From: Setoptus koraiensis
Lineage: Eukaryota; Arthropoda
Reading direction: 5' to 3'
Assembly: GCA_048013815.1 (NCBI GenBank)
Contig: CM106586.1
Location: forward strand, 17,856,001-17,920,000
Length of the DNA stretch: 64,000 nt
How positions within the stretch are numbered: position 1 is the stretch's first letter; every line of letters begins with the position of its first letter. A program made the translations under genes and the position numbers. Under the pieces are notes generated by a model that saw only the letters and a list, made by a program, of their open reading frames with translations, was not told the DNA's origin and searched no databases. Of this stretch, positions 1-13,081 are shown piece after piece.

Positions 1-994
1 GTCGTCGGTTGTCGGCTGATGCCAGTGTGGCCGCATGTGAGCACGGAATGGGTGCGGATGGATCGCAACGAACGCATGCAAATACGCACAAATACGGGAC
101 GATTGGCAAAATTGAATCGGCTTGGCCAGTGGTCAGTTCGGGGTGACGCGGCCGCAGGGGCGGCCGCAGTCAAAACTGTTGACTCAAAATACAAATAGCG
201 CAAAATCACACTCGCGGCCACTTGCCGCAAATTTGGCGCGCTTGTTCCGGCATTGTATCACCGCATAATCGGCCCGGGCATGCATTATTCATTGCTCTCT
301 CATTTCATTTGACTAACTAAATGACCAACTAGTTAGCTGGCCGACTCGGGCCGCTGAAGCAAACCGCCACAAACCGCCACAAATGCTCGGGCAGCGACAC
401 AGAGCCGCCGAGTTGTGGCGCGAATCGGGCGGCCGAGTTTTTGGCCGGCGCAAGTCGTGCTAAAAAACGCTCCAATCACAACAACAGCAGCCTGCCGACC
501 AATCGAGTCGAACCAGGTGAGTGTACCTGAGCTATGCAAATGTTTACAGCTGGCTTCTTTGTTTCCGCTGTCTGACAGACGGCGACTCTGTTGCGACTTG
601 GTCATCGCAATTTCGGCAATTGCACTAACTCACTCATACTCGGACAACAATAATTTCGGGCTTCTTCTCAAAATATCTCGGGCCGATCGAGTCTGGCCCG
701 TTTGGTCTGGCCCATCGAGTCGGGCCGATCCAGTTGGGCCGATTGGAAGCCCGTAATTGATTTGACGGCTGGCGCCGCTTGATTTATGTTGACATTTAAT
801 ATGAGTTATTTATATTTCGCAGCGTCGGCCAATTTGGCTTTGGTTCGTCTCGACAAACCTTTTGGTGTCACTGGCCGCAGCTTGCGCTTGCTGTCGCAAG
901 TTGCCGCTCGGCATGTCGATCGGGTTGTCGGGCCAACAAGCGAGCGCACCCACGGCGACAACATTACGTAATCACACACTGATCGGCTGGCTTT

Positions 995-1074
995 GATCAG
1001 CTGACCGGGATCAACTGACCAGGATCAACTGACCAGGATCAACTGACTAGGATCAACTGGAGCAGCCGACTGGT
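995..1074. repeat. 14-bp tandem array, about 5 copies
   Basis: The unit is close to GATCAACTGACCAG, repeated head to tail five times and followed by a partial copy. The first copy differs by a few bases. A related 14-base unit recurs at 9373-9456. Confidence 0.85.
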
Positions 1075-1734
1075 TCAACAAGAGGGCGCAGTGCTGCTGT
1101 GAGAGCGGCAAAATGCAAGCATGGCGTCGTTGCATCCACCTTGCCATCAAATCAACAAACAAATGGACAAACAAATGGACAAAACTGACCAAACAAACGC
1201 AAACAAATGAACGAGCAACTGCAATAGTGATTTGCTAGCATTTATCAATCATCACTGTTTATATTAAGTTATATTTATGCAAAGTTTAATGCTCGCGTTA
1301 CGTTGTCCAACTAACGCTTGACACAATGAATGGCGATGCAATAAATTAGCTTTATATCGAGTTATATCGGCTTGTATCGAGTTGTATCAAGTTATGTGAT
1401 GCGCGCTTGTGTCAAGTTGTGTCAAGTTATAAATCGTAATAATTATCCAACTTGGTCGTTAACTGTTAACTGTCCATCCGTCCGGTGAAGCGGCAAAGTG
1501 CGCGCATTGCCTTGGCGCCACTCAAAAGTCAGTCACTCTCTAAATATTATTGTTATTATTATTATCATTATGTAAAGCTAGCTTATAAGCGGCATTACAT
1601 AATAGTAATAATAATAATATGAGCTGTTGTTTATAATGCAGCCCGAAACGAGCTTATATAACTTTTGTTATCACCTAACAACTATCAGCTGGACTAAAAA
1701 TGGGGAGTGTCGCTCATTATTGACAGTTACCTGT

Positions 1735-1761
1735 GTTGTTGTTGTCGTGGTTGTTGTCGTG

Positions 1762-1794
<33 letters not shown>

Positions 1795-1810
1795 GTTGCT
1801 GTTGTTGTTT
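1735..1810. repeat. GTT/TGTCG microsatellite
   Basis: This is a trinucleotide tract of GTT with scattered GTC and GTG variants. It gives poly-Val, poly-Cys or poly-Asn open frames that are not genes. Confidence 0.9.
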
Positions 1811-2845
1811 TATCCACCTGTCCTCCGCAGTGCACACGTCACACTGCACGCTCAACGGCTGGCTCACAACACACAAGGCTCACAACAAGGCTCACAACAA
1901 GGCTAATCTAATGGCTTCGTAGGCCATCCTGATTGCAAGCCTCTGTCTAACGGGATCGCTATGGATATTGCTCATCTCAGATGGTTGCAGTCACCTGGCC
2001 GGTCGTCATATTTGTCACAATGGTCGTCGTATTTGTCACGATGGTGGTCGTATTTGCCACGATGGTCGTCATAATCGGGCAAATAATGGGGGGCTACAAC
2101 ATGGGCACAACATGGGCACAACATGGGCACATTATGGCAAAAATGAAAGTTATCCCCTATAAACTAGCGACTGTAGGCTCTTCCCCCTTGCCTATACGTC
2201 AGTAATAGGCAGTGTCAGTGTTGGTCGCTTGTTGTCAGTGTTGGCTGGCTGTTTGTGTTGGCCGGCTGTCAGCTGCTGGCTGTGACCAGCAACCAGCACC
2301 TGTCCGACAGATGGCGCCACCATTCAAGCACATGCTTCGCAAGCACTGCCCGGTGTTGAAGATAGCAACTCCCATTTGTTGTTGCCGTTATCTCGCTATC
2401 TCGCCGCTGTCCCGTTATGTATCTTGGCGAGAGTGAGAGAGCGAGAGAGCGAGAGAGCGAGAGTTTCTAGAGAGAGCTAGGCTGTGTGAGAATACTTTCT
2501 TTTTTAACATGTTGCTCAACTTTTGTTTGTTTCATTCGGCCAATCGCAAGCGACCAACACACACGACAGTCTATGCGACAAGTGCAAACAAATAGTAGTA
2601 GTTGTGCTGTTATAATAATCCAATCATTGCGTCATATATATGCACATACATAATATTGGTGACTTATGCCAGCGACAATCAAAATATACACAACACTTAA
2701 TTGCGTAATAGCGAGCGACAAACCAGAAGAAGCGCCACGACCAATGAATGCGACAATTCAATCAACGTCAGCAGACTCTTTCATCCGCAAGCAACTGTGA
2801 TTGATATCATCGTATATATCACTCGATATTAGCCCGGTTATATTG

Positions 2846-2879
2846 CCAGTCAGCCAGTCAGCCAGTCAGCCAGTCAGCC
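2846..2879. repeat. 8-bp tandem array (CAGTCAGC)
   Basis: The unit CCAGTCAG is repeated four times head to tail with almost no variation. Confidence 0.85.
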
Positions 2880-3287
2880 TAGTTGTAGTTACACAATTAA
2901 TCAAGTGCAGCCACATATTGCACTGTGCACTTGCGACTCGCAATCAATTCGCAATTATCCAATCCGCATTATCCGCATTATCCGCACTTGCGATTCAATC
3001 AATCACCACCACCATCAACAACAAACTTTTCCCTCATCACTGGTCATCGTGCCGTCAAGGTGAGTACTCGCTTTGTCACACAGCAAGACAGGAAGTGTCA
3101 AGCGGGCCAAAAATGGCCCAGTGTCACCACGCTGTGATTCTTCCAATTCTCTCAGTACATTCAATTTATATTCAATTTTGAAGTGCAACCTGTCACTAAA
3201 TTTCAAATTAAAATTTGTGCGCGTGTGTCACATAGTGGTTGCCAAAGTTTACTTTGGCAACTAATCACAGCAGATTGCTCCATACTA

Positions 3288-3350
3288 TTGACTCAATATT
3301 ACTTGTGAGTCAATATTACTTGTGAGTCAATATTACTTGTGAGTCAATAG
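3288..3350. repeat. 17-bp tandem array
   Basis: The unit GTGAGTCAATATTACTT is present in about three and a half copies. Each copy holds TGAGTCA, which matches the AP-1 site. That match comes from the repeat unit and is not evidence of function. Confidence 0.8.
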
Positions 3351-4052
3351 CATTGAGCTAATAGATTGCGCAACACTCAATATATCAGGCGATATCACTC
3401 TCAACTTGAGACTCTCAAGACAGATTTCGAGAAGCAGCTGATCGCTCATTACGTAATATATATATATAAGATATATATAAGATAAAACATGGCGGTTTTA
3501 CAGGTATTATAACTGTTGCGCAATCATGACTCATGACTGAACATTGTGCAACAAACGCTACAGTTGCTCACTCATGATGAACAGTGTTAGTTGCGCAACA
3601 AACACACAGGACAGGTGTTAGTTGGTCAGTTAGTTTGTTTTTCGTTGCTTAATCGTGATTGACCGCTTATTTGATTGATTGCGTCATATTTGCGCCCCAT
3701 CAAGCGACGCAGCAAATTGGTGGACGCTTTTGGCCTAGTCACATGGTTGGTGCACCCATGGCACAACGTTAAGTGTACAGTTATTTGCAGTTTTTTCTTT
3801 TTTGTAGTTATTTGCAGTTGCTTGGCGTTATTTGAGCAGTCGCTTGCAGTCGTTTGGGCACCTACTGGCACCTAGAGCTAGCTAGGCCAAATTCCGGGCC
3901 ACGAGCGCTGCGAGCGCTTGCAAAATTACAATTGCTCACAAAGCTCAGGCTGGCCCCTCAAATGGACGCTTCAGATGGACGCACAGTGGCCAGTTGGCGA
4001 GATGTTTGCCCATTCAGACACGACAAGTCGCCATGTCAACGCCCTGAGCACC

Positions 4053-4157
4053 TTGAGCTGGTTACGTAATGCATTGAGCTGGTTACGTAATGCGTTGAGC
4101 TGGTTACGTAATGCAGCGAGCCGGTTGCTTACTGCAGCGAGCTGGTTGCGTAATGAG
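4053..4157. repeat. 21-bp tandem array, 5 copies, carrying TTACGTAAT sites
   Basis: Five consecutive 21-base units run without a gap. The first three read close to TTGAGCTGGTTACGTAATGC, the last two are diverged (GGTTGCTTACTGC and GGTTGCGTAATGA). The core TTACGTAA is a perfect palindrome and matches the known PAR-bZIP/NFIL3-type consensus. Confidence 0.85.
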
Positions 4158-5195
4158 CGCGCCAAGAGATTGGGGTAGCACGTTGACAGCGCCACTGCGA
4201 GTCAGTTTATTCGTCAGTTATGCAGTCAGTACAGTTGTCCGAATTAACTGACTGCCAAGACAAAAAACAAAAACAAAAGTTACACAATAAAGTAGGTGCC
4301 AGATGAGTGAGTTGTTTGACACCTCGCCCGATGGACGCAAGGTGAGCACACAGTTTGCTCTACAGGATAAGTTGCATAAGATGCGGTGGTCAGCTGACCA
4401 CAGTGAAAGCAGCGCAAAATGGCCATTGTTGCGTAATATGCTCGAGGCTCCAGCTTCCAGTTGCCAGCTTTTAGCCGGTCGCTAAAAGTGAGCTAAATGT
4501 TGCAGTAGCAGCAGCGGCTAAATATCGCAAAAGTAGCGCCTAAATGCAATCAAATGCAAAAGGTGCAACAGGTGCAATTTGTGCAATTTGCGCAGTCTGT
4601 GCCGCCTGTGCCGTCTGTGCAGTTTGACGCGACCAACTTGCAACTTGTTGCTTTTTTGTTGCCGTTAGTGCTCTTATTATATAACTTGTTACTTGTGTTT
4701 ACACAGTACCCGCCAACACACAAAGCTCGATAGATGCACAGATACTAACAATTCACCTATTCACAGGTGAGGCCAGGTGATCTATCAGGTGATCTATCAG
4801 GTGATCGAGTGGTGCCAGTGGCCACCTTGAGCGACGGCAACAACAACAACAACATACTGTCTCAAGACACTTTTAACTTGTTGTAAGTTACAAGGCAACA
4901 AGGCAATTGACAGAAGCCTGACAAGTGAGCGGGGCACATGAGATGCATTCACTATATGATAATGCGCTTATATAATAATAACCCTCAATAATACCCCAAC
5001 AATGCCCTAACAGTACCCTAACAGCAGCCTAATAACACTCTGACAACAGCCTAATAATACCGTTTGGCCATACGCCACGCGACAGCACGCAGCACGATGT
5101 CACATGTATTGCATCACCTGTCGAATGGCCTCACCAGTTGTGAGTCATCACAACCGCTCGTCGAGCCAGCTGATGTACTATCAGTCTGACAGCTA

Positions 5196-5284
5196 ACCAG
5201 CTGACAATGTTGCGAGCGTCTGAACCAGCTGACTTGAGAGCGTCTGCATCAGCTGACTTGAGAGCGTCTTGACCAGCTGACTTG
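5196..5284. repeat. 24-bp tandem array, about 3.5 copies
   Basis: The repeated unit combines CCAGCTGACTTG with AGAGCGTCT. Copies differ by a few bases around the joint. Confidence 0.75.
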
Positions 5285-5828
5285 TCAATGACACTTGGTT
5301 GACATTTGTCAAACAACTGACATAGATCGACGGCAAGCAACGAGGCACGCCCGCCCGCTCAACACACACAGTGGCAACAAATATCATATAATATATAATT
5401 GTCGCTCGGATACATGCATTAATGCTGCCTCTAATTAGTGTGTGTGTTGCGTTACTATTGCATGTAAGCATCTGTGTGGCATCGCTGCCTGAATGAATGA
5501 ATTAACAATTGTGAACAATTGCTAATGAAGTTGTGACTTCATTCACATTTTCTGTCGTGTTTGTCTGGTGTTTTCTGCGCCGCTGTTGTTGTCGTCGCAT
5601 CATGTCGTTGCTGTTGTTGCTGTTGCATCATGTCGTTGCTGTTGTTGTTGTCGTCGCAGCATGTCGTTGTTGGCGGTGTCATTGTCGGACAACAACAATA
5701 CCGACAACACGGCGCATATTGTTGCGCAACGTCGACATGTCGCCTTATCTTGTCATTTTGCCCAATCAACACCACCAACGAGGACGCATTCCAAAGGCAT
5801 GACAGCGCCAGGTGACCAAGTCACACAG

Positions 5829-5868
<40 letters not shown>
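5829..5868. repeat. (CA)n microsatellite
   Basis: This is an almost pure CA dinucleotide run of about 40 bases. Confidence 0.95.
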
Positions 5869-5875
<7 letters not shown>

Positions 5876-8800
5876 CAAGAGAGAATGTCGGTTATATTTG
5901 GATTGCTATTTTCGAGCCTTGAGCGGCTTCTTCTTTTCAGCTGATTCTCAGCTGATTTTCAGCCGATTTTCAGCTGATTTCGTCAGCCAGCGACACATAG
6001 CCGCTATGCGAGCATGATGTGAATTCTGTGTGTCTTGGCACATTCCGACAGAGTGTGTGTGTAATCTTTATTTGGCCTGCGCAAACACAAAAACGACAGG
6101 CCAACAGGTAGCAGAGGGGAAAATATGCAAATACAATATTTGCTTATTTGGCCACAACTTATTTGGCACTAGCCGCTGGCCCAACAACCGACCGCTCTAA
6201 CAACAGACTGTTTGTCATGCTAATGTTGCGCGCCAAGCCGCCCGGCAGCGGACAGCGCGGGATGCGGCGACGGTTACAGCGGCAGCGCCGGTCAGTGCGA
6301 CAGCCGGAGCGCCGGTCAGCGCGACAGCGGCAGCGCCGGCCAGTGCCAGCGACAGGTGCCCTGCATTGTGGGGCGCCCACGCTGCGTTGCGTTGCGCCAT
6401 GATTGCTTGTATGACACACAAGGCAGCGCCGGTCAGTTATGCGCCGTTTGTTTGTTGTAGGCAAACTGTCTCACACACACACACACAAACAAACGGACAG
6501 CGCCGTTATGTAATATATTATCGCTCACACAACATGATGTGAGTGTGCGCTCGTTGGCGAGCGAGTTCAACGAACACACACACACACACATTATATAACA
6601 TATTTAATACGCGAGACATATAATGCGCCGGCATGGATTGCGTCACACCGACGGCCGCTCTTGCGAGCGGCCATTATTTTTGATTTGTGCTGTCCGCTTG
6701 TATTTGCATGACGCAACGACAGCGGCCGACAAAACGACAAGACGACAAAACGACGCCCGACGAGCCGACAAGCTCGAGCGCCGGTCAGTGGGGTCTGGCC
6801 AGTGCGGCCAGTGCGGCCAGTGCGGCGCGAGAAAAGTGTGAGAAAAGTCATCTGCGCGCCGGCCGCTGCAATGCGCCGTGCATCGCCAATTGGAGCGGCC
6901 GCTAATGCGATGCGCCTACGTGGGCCAATTAAATCTGTCGGCTCGGCTCGCCATAAAATTGGCTCGGCTGCCAACAAACTGGCCGACGCGATTTGCAGCG
7001 AGATGCGGCGATGCGGCGAGAGGCGGCGGTGCCGAGATGCAGCGAGATGCGGCGGTGCGGCGGTGCAACTATGCATAGAGCGGATAAGTGAGTGATGCTG
7101 ACAAGACGCGAACGAGATGATGGGCGAAAGTGGCGCCAACGGCGGCCGCAACAAATGGTCTCGATGTCACCCGAGCGCCGAGATAATTGATTTTCGATCG
7201 ACTTGTCGCCGGACGACCGCTGACCGCTCGCCGCTCGCTGCTGACCGCTCGCCGCTGACCGTCGGCCGCTCGGAGCGCACAATGGGCAAAAGTGGAGCAA
7301 CTTGCAGAGGTGTACGGGCCGACGGCGCATAAATTTGTTTGACAGCAGTTTGGTAGCATGAATTATCTGGTTGCATTAGCCACCGGACAGTGGACACATC
7401 ACACAAGAGATCAGATCAGTGATTATTTTCCACGCCAGCCGCCGTCTTTCCGAGCCGCCGTCTTTTCGAGCCGCCGTCAGCTGTTTGGTACCTGTGCAAA
7501 GCGCCGGCGAGTTACCTGGCGTGTTCACGCCGATACACATGCGCTCTGTGGCCGCCGCGATATCGGGCCTAATGATAATTGTGTGTGTGTGTGTGTGTGT
7601 GTCGTCGATTTGCATAATTGCCTTTATGGCGCTTTCATGAGCGGGCAGCCCGCAAATAAGCCTTTATGTGCGCTCACACATGTGACGTAATACATGTGAG
7701 CGCACATGTAGCCTTTATGACGCAATCCGACGATGCAAGCAGGCGGTGCGAGCGGTGCAGACGATGCGAGCGGTGCAAGCGGTGCAGGCGACATAAGCGA
7801 TGCGAACGGTGCAGGCGATATAAGCGATGCGAACGGTGCGAGCGGTGCGAGAATCGTTGGCCGGCCGGCCAGACACGACGACAATTGACATGATAATAAT
7901 GATGAATAACGATAATAATAAATTAGCGGCGAACGCAGCTCGAAATTGAGGTTGACCAGCTGACCGCTGGTCAAGCCGATGCCTGGACAAAGTGGCAGCC
8001 ATTGAGACAATTACCGCAACAGCACCGAGCGAACAAGCGACAGGGTAAATAAATGGCGGCCTGACATCGCTTACAATGTGTGCACAAAACATGTTACATA
8101 ACTCGCTTGTCGCACTTGTTGCGTAACTGGCAGCCAGCTGACAGTGGTCAGCTGGCTGCAACAGCAACATGGTTACATAGTGTAAACACACACACACACA
8201 CACAATAATAACATGTATCTAGTCTAGTGCTGGCGGCCGATCATGTCGCCAGGCGCACCGTTATTCATTGGCGCCGAATGCACCTGTTGCATCGTTTGTT
8301 TGCACACACATTTGTTTGTATTTATTTATTTATTGCTGCCGCTGCATCTTTTCTCTGCTCACCTGGCCGCACAAATGCACCTGTGTGACAACTTGCGCCG
8401 CTGCTGCACCGCCGATGCTCAGCTGCTGCAGCGCCGATGCAGCGCCGATGCACCGTGTTCTGCAGAAACTGACGACACGACGGAGCCTTGAGAGTCTCGA
8501 GTTGAGAGTCTCGAGTTGAGAGTCGCAAGTTGCGAGCCAGGCTGCACCAGACAAGCGCAAGAGAACAAATATTGCGCAAGCTCCACGAAAAGGATCTGAC
8601 AAGATCGAGGATGCCACTTGTTGATTCTCATGCATTGCTCGGCGCGCCCCCTTGCGAGTTGTTGCGAGAGACGCTTTGTGTCCGCTGACTGTGTCGAGTT
8701 GACTCTGTCCGCTCGACTCTGTCCACTTCAGCTTGGCAGGACAGCGCTGACCAGCGCTCACCAATAGTGAATGCCGCCACTGCTGTGACGCAACCGATGG

Positions 8801-9372
8801 CGCAACCGATGGCGCAACCAATGACGCAATCAATAACGGCGATGCCCTTGGTGGCGCTGCTAGTGTCAGACACAGACTTATGTCAAGACCGAGAACGCTG
8901 ACAGAGCACGATGACAGCGGTACAGGTAAACTAACTACAGGTAACTATGGCCACTCTGGCGGCGAGGCGGCAAAGGTCAGTGTGGCGCGATAGCGATCTC
9001 TGTGGCTCTGCGGCTCGGTGGCTCTGTGGCGAGACGCAACTCAAGTGGCCGTGGTGACATCTCTCAATCAGGCGCAAATTGTGCGCGCAAATAACTATAA
9101 TTAATGCGCCAATGTGCGCCCGCAAGTGTCGCGCACTAAGCAGTAATTAATCAAATGTACTGTCACTGTCACTGACAGTGAGTAACGGTCACTCTATCTA
9201 TCACTGTAGCCGTTATATGCAGTATAACAAGGCATTGCAACAGTTATAGCACAAGCTGTCATGATGATGCAACTGTTTACGTTATGGCGCAACTGTTTAC
9301 GCATCTGTGACGCAACTGCTGCCAGATGTGATGCAACAGGGGGCGATATTGCGGACCTTGATACAATCAGCT

Positions 9373-9456
9373 CGACAGTATCAACGCGACAGTATCAACT
9401 GGACAGTATCAACTGGACAGTATCAACTGGACAGTATCAACTCGATAGCATCAAGT
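9373..9456. repeat. 14-bp tandem array, 6 copies
   Basis: The unit is close to GGACAGTATCAACT in six head-to-tail copies, the outer ones diverged. It shares ATCAACT and the 14-base period with the array at 995-1074. Confidence 0.85.
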
Positions 9457-11105
9457 TGATAGGGGGCGACGGGCAAGTGCCCGTGAGCAACATGAGCGGT
9501 CAGTCTATAAATATCTTTGCAAATCGCCAAAATATCGCCCATGTTACATATGATGATGTGCGGCCAGCTGACGTCGCCGGCCAGCAACTGGTCAGTTTGA
9601 TCGGACCAACTGGCCAAACGTCAGTCAGATAGATTTAAGCAACTGATGTCCACTGATGAGCGTTGCGTCATGCGCGCCCATTTAATCTGGTCTGGGGGGC
9701 ATGCGAGCACACAGTGTAAGTATATTGCACCGCTCGCAAGTGTACTTACTCGGCCAAACCGGATTGCTGTGGGCCATTCCAATTTGACTTTGATTTTGAT
9801 GGAAATCAATTTTGGAAAGTGGAATAAAAAGTGTCTTATTTACACTTTGCAACTATATAATTTATCGCTATGTTGATTATCATGCGAGCGGCAATTATCT
9901 TTTTTGGCTGGCGCAACACACTTGACACACTTGATTGGGCCACCTCACCTGTCGGCGCTCTCTTTCGTGAGCGTGTGCGCTGCCGAGTTGAGTGGTGCTG
10001 CCAACAAACAACCCTTACAACCGTATCAATATCTATCGCTGTCTTGGCATTTTGGTGCGCATTTTAGTGTGTATTTTGGCGTGTATTTGATGAGCCAAAA
10101 TTGAGCCGTGCCAAGTTTATCTGTCTGCCATTATTCCAGATACAGCGCTTTCGACCATTTGACCGCTACTCGGCCAATCGATCATCGCAATCGCCAGAGC
10201 GGCCAACACTGCCCAGACCCGGCCCGCGCTTGGCGATCTCCATGCAGCTCAACGCTAATCAGGCGAATTGGGCACTTTGGGCTCTTTCGGCGGCGGGCCG
10301 GTCACCCGAGGCCGAAATAGCCGGCAAGCGCGCCGCCTGTGCCTTTGACGTACGACACGCGTTGCGCATTTATTCTTTGCGATGATCGGGCCATTGGGCC
10401 GGCCCCCGGGGCGGCCGACCGGCAATGACATTGGCAGCACAGGTGAGCACTTGAATTAGCGTGAACATTTCAATCAGACGCGCCTCGTTTCATGCGGTCA
10501 GCCAACAACAACAACAGCAACGGCCAGCGGTCAGCGAATAACGGCAACGGCCGGCGGTCATCACAGCACGTAATAATAACGGCACAATAACGATTGGCGC
10601 GATTGGCACAATAATGGCACAATAATGGCACAATTAAACGCTCATTCATGAGCGGATTGTTTGAGCCGATGAGCCGATTCATGGCGAGTATATCTCGTGT
10701 TTGCATTGCGTCACACAAACAAACACAAACACTGTTGCTAACTGCTGCTAATCAGCAGCGGGCAGCATCATTGTTGATATCAGCTGTCTGTGGCCGGCCA
10801 ACTGTTGCTGCTTGTGGCCACCAATGAGCAGCGAGATAATTGATAACCAACTGACCAGCCGACTAACTGAGCCGAGCCGAGCGACCAGCGGCCGAGCGAC
10901 CAGCCAGCGGCTATAAATAGCCGGCCGGCCTTCATTAAAGCCAGGGCTTCGTTTATCCCTACGGCGAGCCAGCTTGCCACTGAAGCGGCCAGATCGGCCG
11001 CAAACAGCGCCGAGATGCAGCGAGATCTGGCTGCCATTCATCAATAATTGTTCGTCTCTGCTCCGTCTGACCATTTTAAAATAAATCTGATTGCGCAACA
11101 AGCCA

Positions 11106-11108
<3 letters not shown>

Positions 11109-11139
<31 letters not shown>
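11109..11139. repeat. (GT)n microsatellite
   Basis: This is a pure GT dinucleotide run of about 30 bases. Confidence 0.95.
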
Positions 11140-12000
11140 GTCGACGGAGTCAATTTGCGAATCTCAACCGCGACCCGTTGAGCTCCGGCTGATGTAACTG
11201 CTGATAACAGCTGATCACTGTTGATGTCCAGTATCGTCTGTCAGTGCGCAACATATGACTGTCAGTGCGCAACATATGACTGTCAGTGCCAGATGATACT
11301 GACAGACGATCCGACTGGCCGGCCGAAACAAAGGGCAACAGTGTCGCCCCTTGCCTCACACTGACAACTGCGAGACGAGCTTGCAAGCAACACACACAAA
11401 TAATCCGCTGAGCGGCGGCCGGCGCACTGGCAAGCTCAACGGGCCGCTTCGGGCTGCTTCAATTTGCTGAGCCGTGGCTAAACGATATATTCAAATGAGA
11501 ACGTGATGTTGTTTGCCGAGCGAGAATTTCGCTTGCCGAGCGAGAATTTCGCTGGCAGTTTGCCGTTTGCGTTTCGTTGGGAATTTGTTTTGAATTTTGC
11601 ATTTTGTGCGCCGCATCTCATTCGCAACGACGATGCACTGATTCAAATTCAAACTATAAACAGTGCAACCAGCAAGCGCCAACAGCCTGCCCGCTGGCCG
11701 CCGACAGACGCGCCACCAGTCGGCAAGGTGCGCAACCGCGGCCAGCACCTGGCCACATGACATGTCCGTCGTGCCGCATGCCGTTGCAAACCGGAAACGG
11801 ATGAGCGTGAAGTTTGCCGACGAGACGGCGGTCAGCGCAAGTCGGCATAACGGCCCGCCGAAGCGGCCAATTGTGGCCGCCAATTAGCCCGTGTCTCAGC
11901 CGGCTGCTCTCAGCCAAGTTGGCCGCGCACAATGAGCCCAACACGACGTCAGGTGACGTGATTTGCGATGACGCAACTGTTGGCACTCTTGGCCGCCGTC

Positions 12001-12080
12001 TTGCGCAATCTTACGTCATCTTACGCAATCGTAGGCAATCTTACGCAATCCTAAGCCATCTTACAAAATCTTACGCAATC
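12001..12080. repeat. 10-bp periodic array of TTACGCAATC-like units
   Basis: Eight consecutive units of exactly 10 bases follow one another, with consensus TTACGCAATC and variants such as TTGCGCAATC, TTACGTCATC and CTAAGCCATC. TTGCGCAA is the palindromic C/EBP-type site and TTACGCAA is close to it. Whether any protein binds here is inference. Confidence 0.85.
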
Positions 12081-13017
12081 TTGTGCCGCTGTCTCGCGAA
12101 TTGGCAAGACGGCGAGCTGGCAAGACGGCTCCGACTCGGACAGCGCCAACATGGCGGCGTGGTGAATCGATGGCTCAATTGGCCGCATTTGCATCGCCCG
12201 TTACGCAGGCGACCTTTGCGCAAATGCCCATTGCGCTTTTGTGAGCGACTTGCTGGCGCCACCGACTCGACTAAATGGCGGTCAGCGTTTTTTCGGGGTC
12301 GTCGCGCCGCCATGCGAGCGGGTCACCCGCACTCGCTGGCTGGCCAGCCGAACAGCGCACAACCGACGGCTCGGGCGAGCTCGGCCAGCTGAAGAGCGGA
12401 CTGAATGGCCGGTCCGAATTGCGCCGAACGACCGCTGGCCGGTCGGCGGGCGCGAGGGCGAGCGGGCAAAAAATCAAATTAATCGGCCGGCACAATTCAA
12501 TTGGCGGCCTACGATTTTCTCCGGCACAATAAATTTTTTTCATCGCCTGTCGGGCGCGTCTGCCCATTTGGCTGGCCGCACAATTGACAGCAATTGGCCC
12601 ATTGTGTCAATTGTGCACATCGATGCAAATTGGCGGCCACTCGGGCCACCGGCACGGGGATGTTTCAGTGCGCACAGCGCTCATGCCGGCCGGCCGACCG
12701 GCCGGCCGAGACCGGCGGCCAGTTTGGCGGTTTGTGGCCGGCCCGTCCGCGCCACCTGATGGCGCCCCCGTGATGGCCGCGCTCAATGGCCGGCATGGCG
12801 GCGCCGGACCACACTGCGCGCTCGCCGGCTAATCCCGTCGCTCAGCGTCATTTTCCGCCTCTTGACCGTCGTGCACACTGGATAATATTGATGTATTATC
12901 CGCCGCTGCAGCAGCGCCAACCACAGCAACAACAACAACTGGAAAAGCGTTCACCTTGCGAGCGCCGGCCGGGCTAATCTGGCCGCCCGACACGGCCGCC
13001 GGACACGGCCGCCAGCC

Positions 13018-13081
13018 GGACGAGACGGCGGCCGGACGAGACGGCGGCCGGGCGAGACGGCGGCCGGACGAGACGGCGGCC
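13018..13081. repeat. 16-bp tandem array, 4 copies
   Basis: The unit GGACGAGACGGCGGCC is repeated four times with one substitution. It is an extreme example of the GGCC-rich vocabulary of this region. Confidence 0.85.

Noticed and set aside
1707-1922. Cys-rich small secreted protein
   Set aside because: The Cys run is a frame of the GTT/TGT microsatellite and shifts to poly-Val in the next frame.
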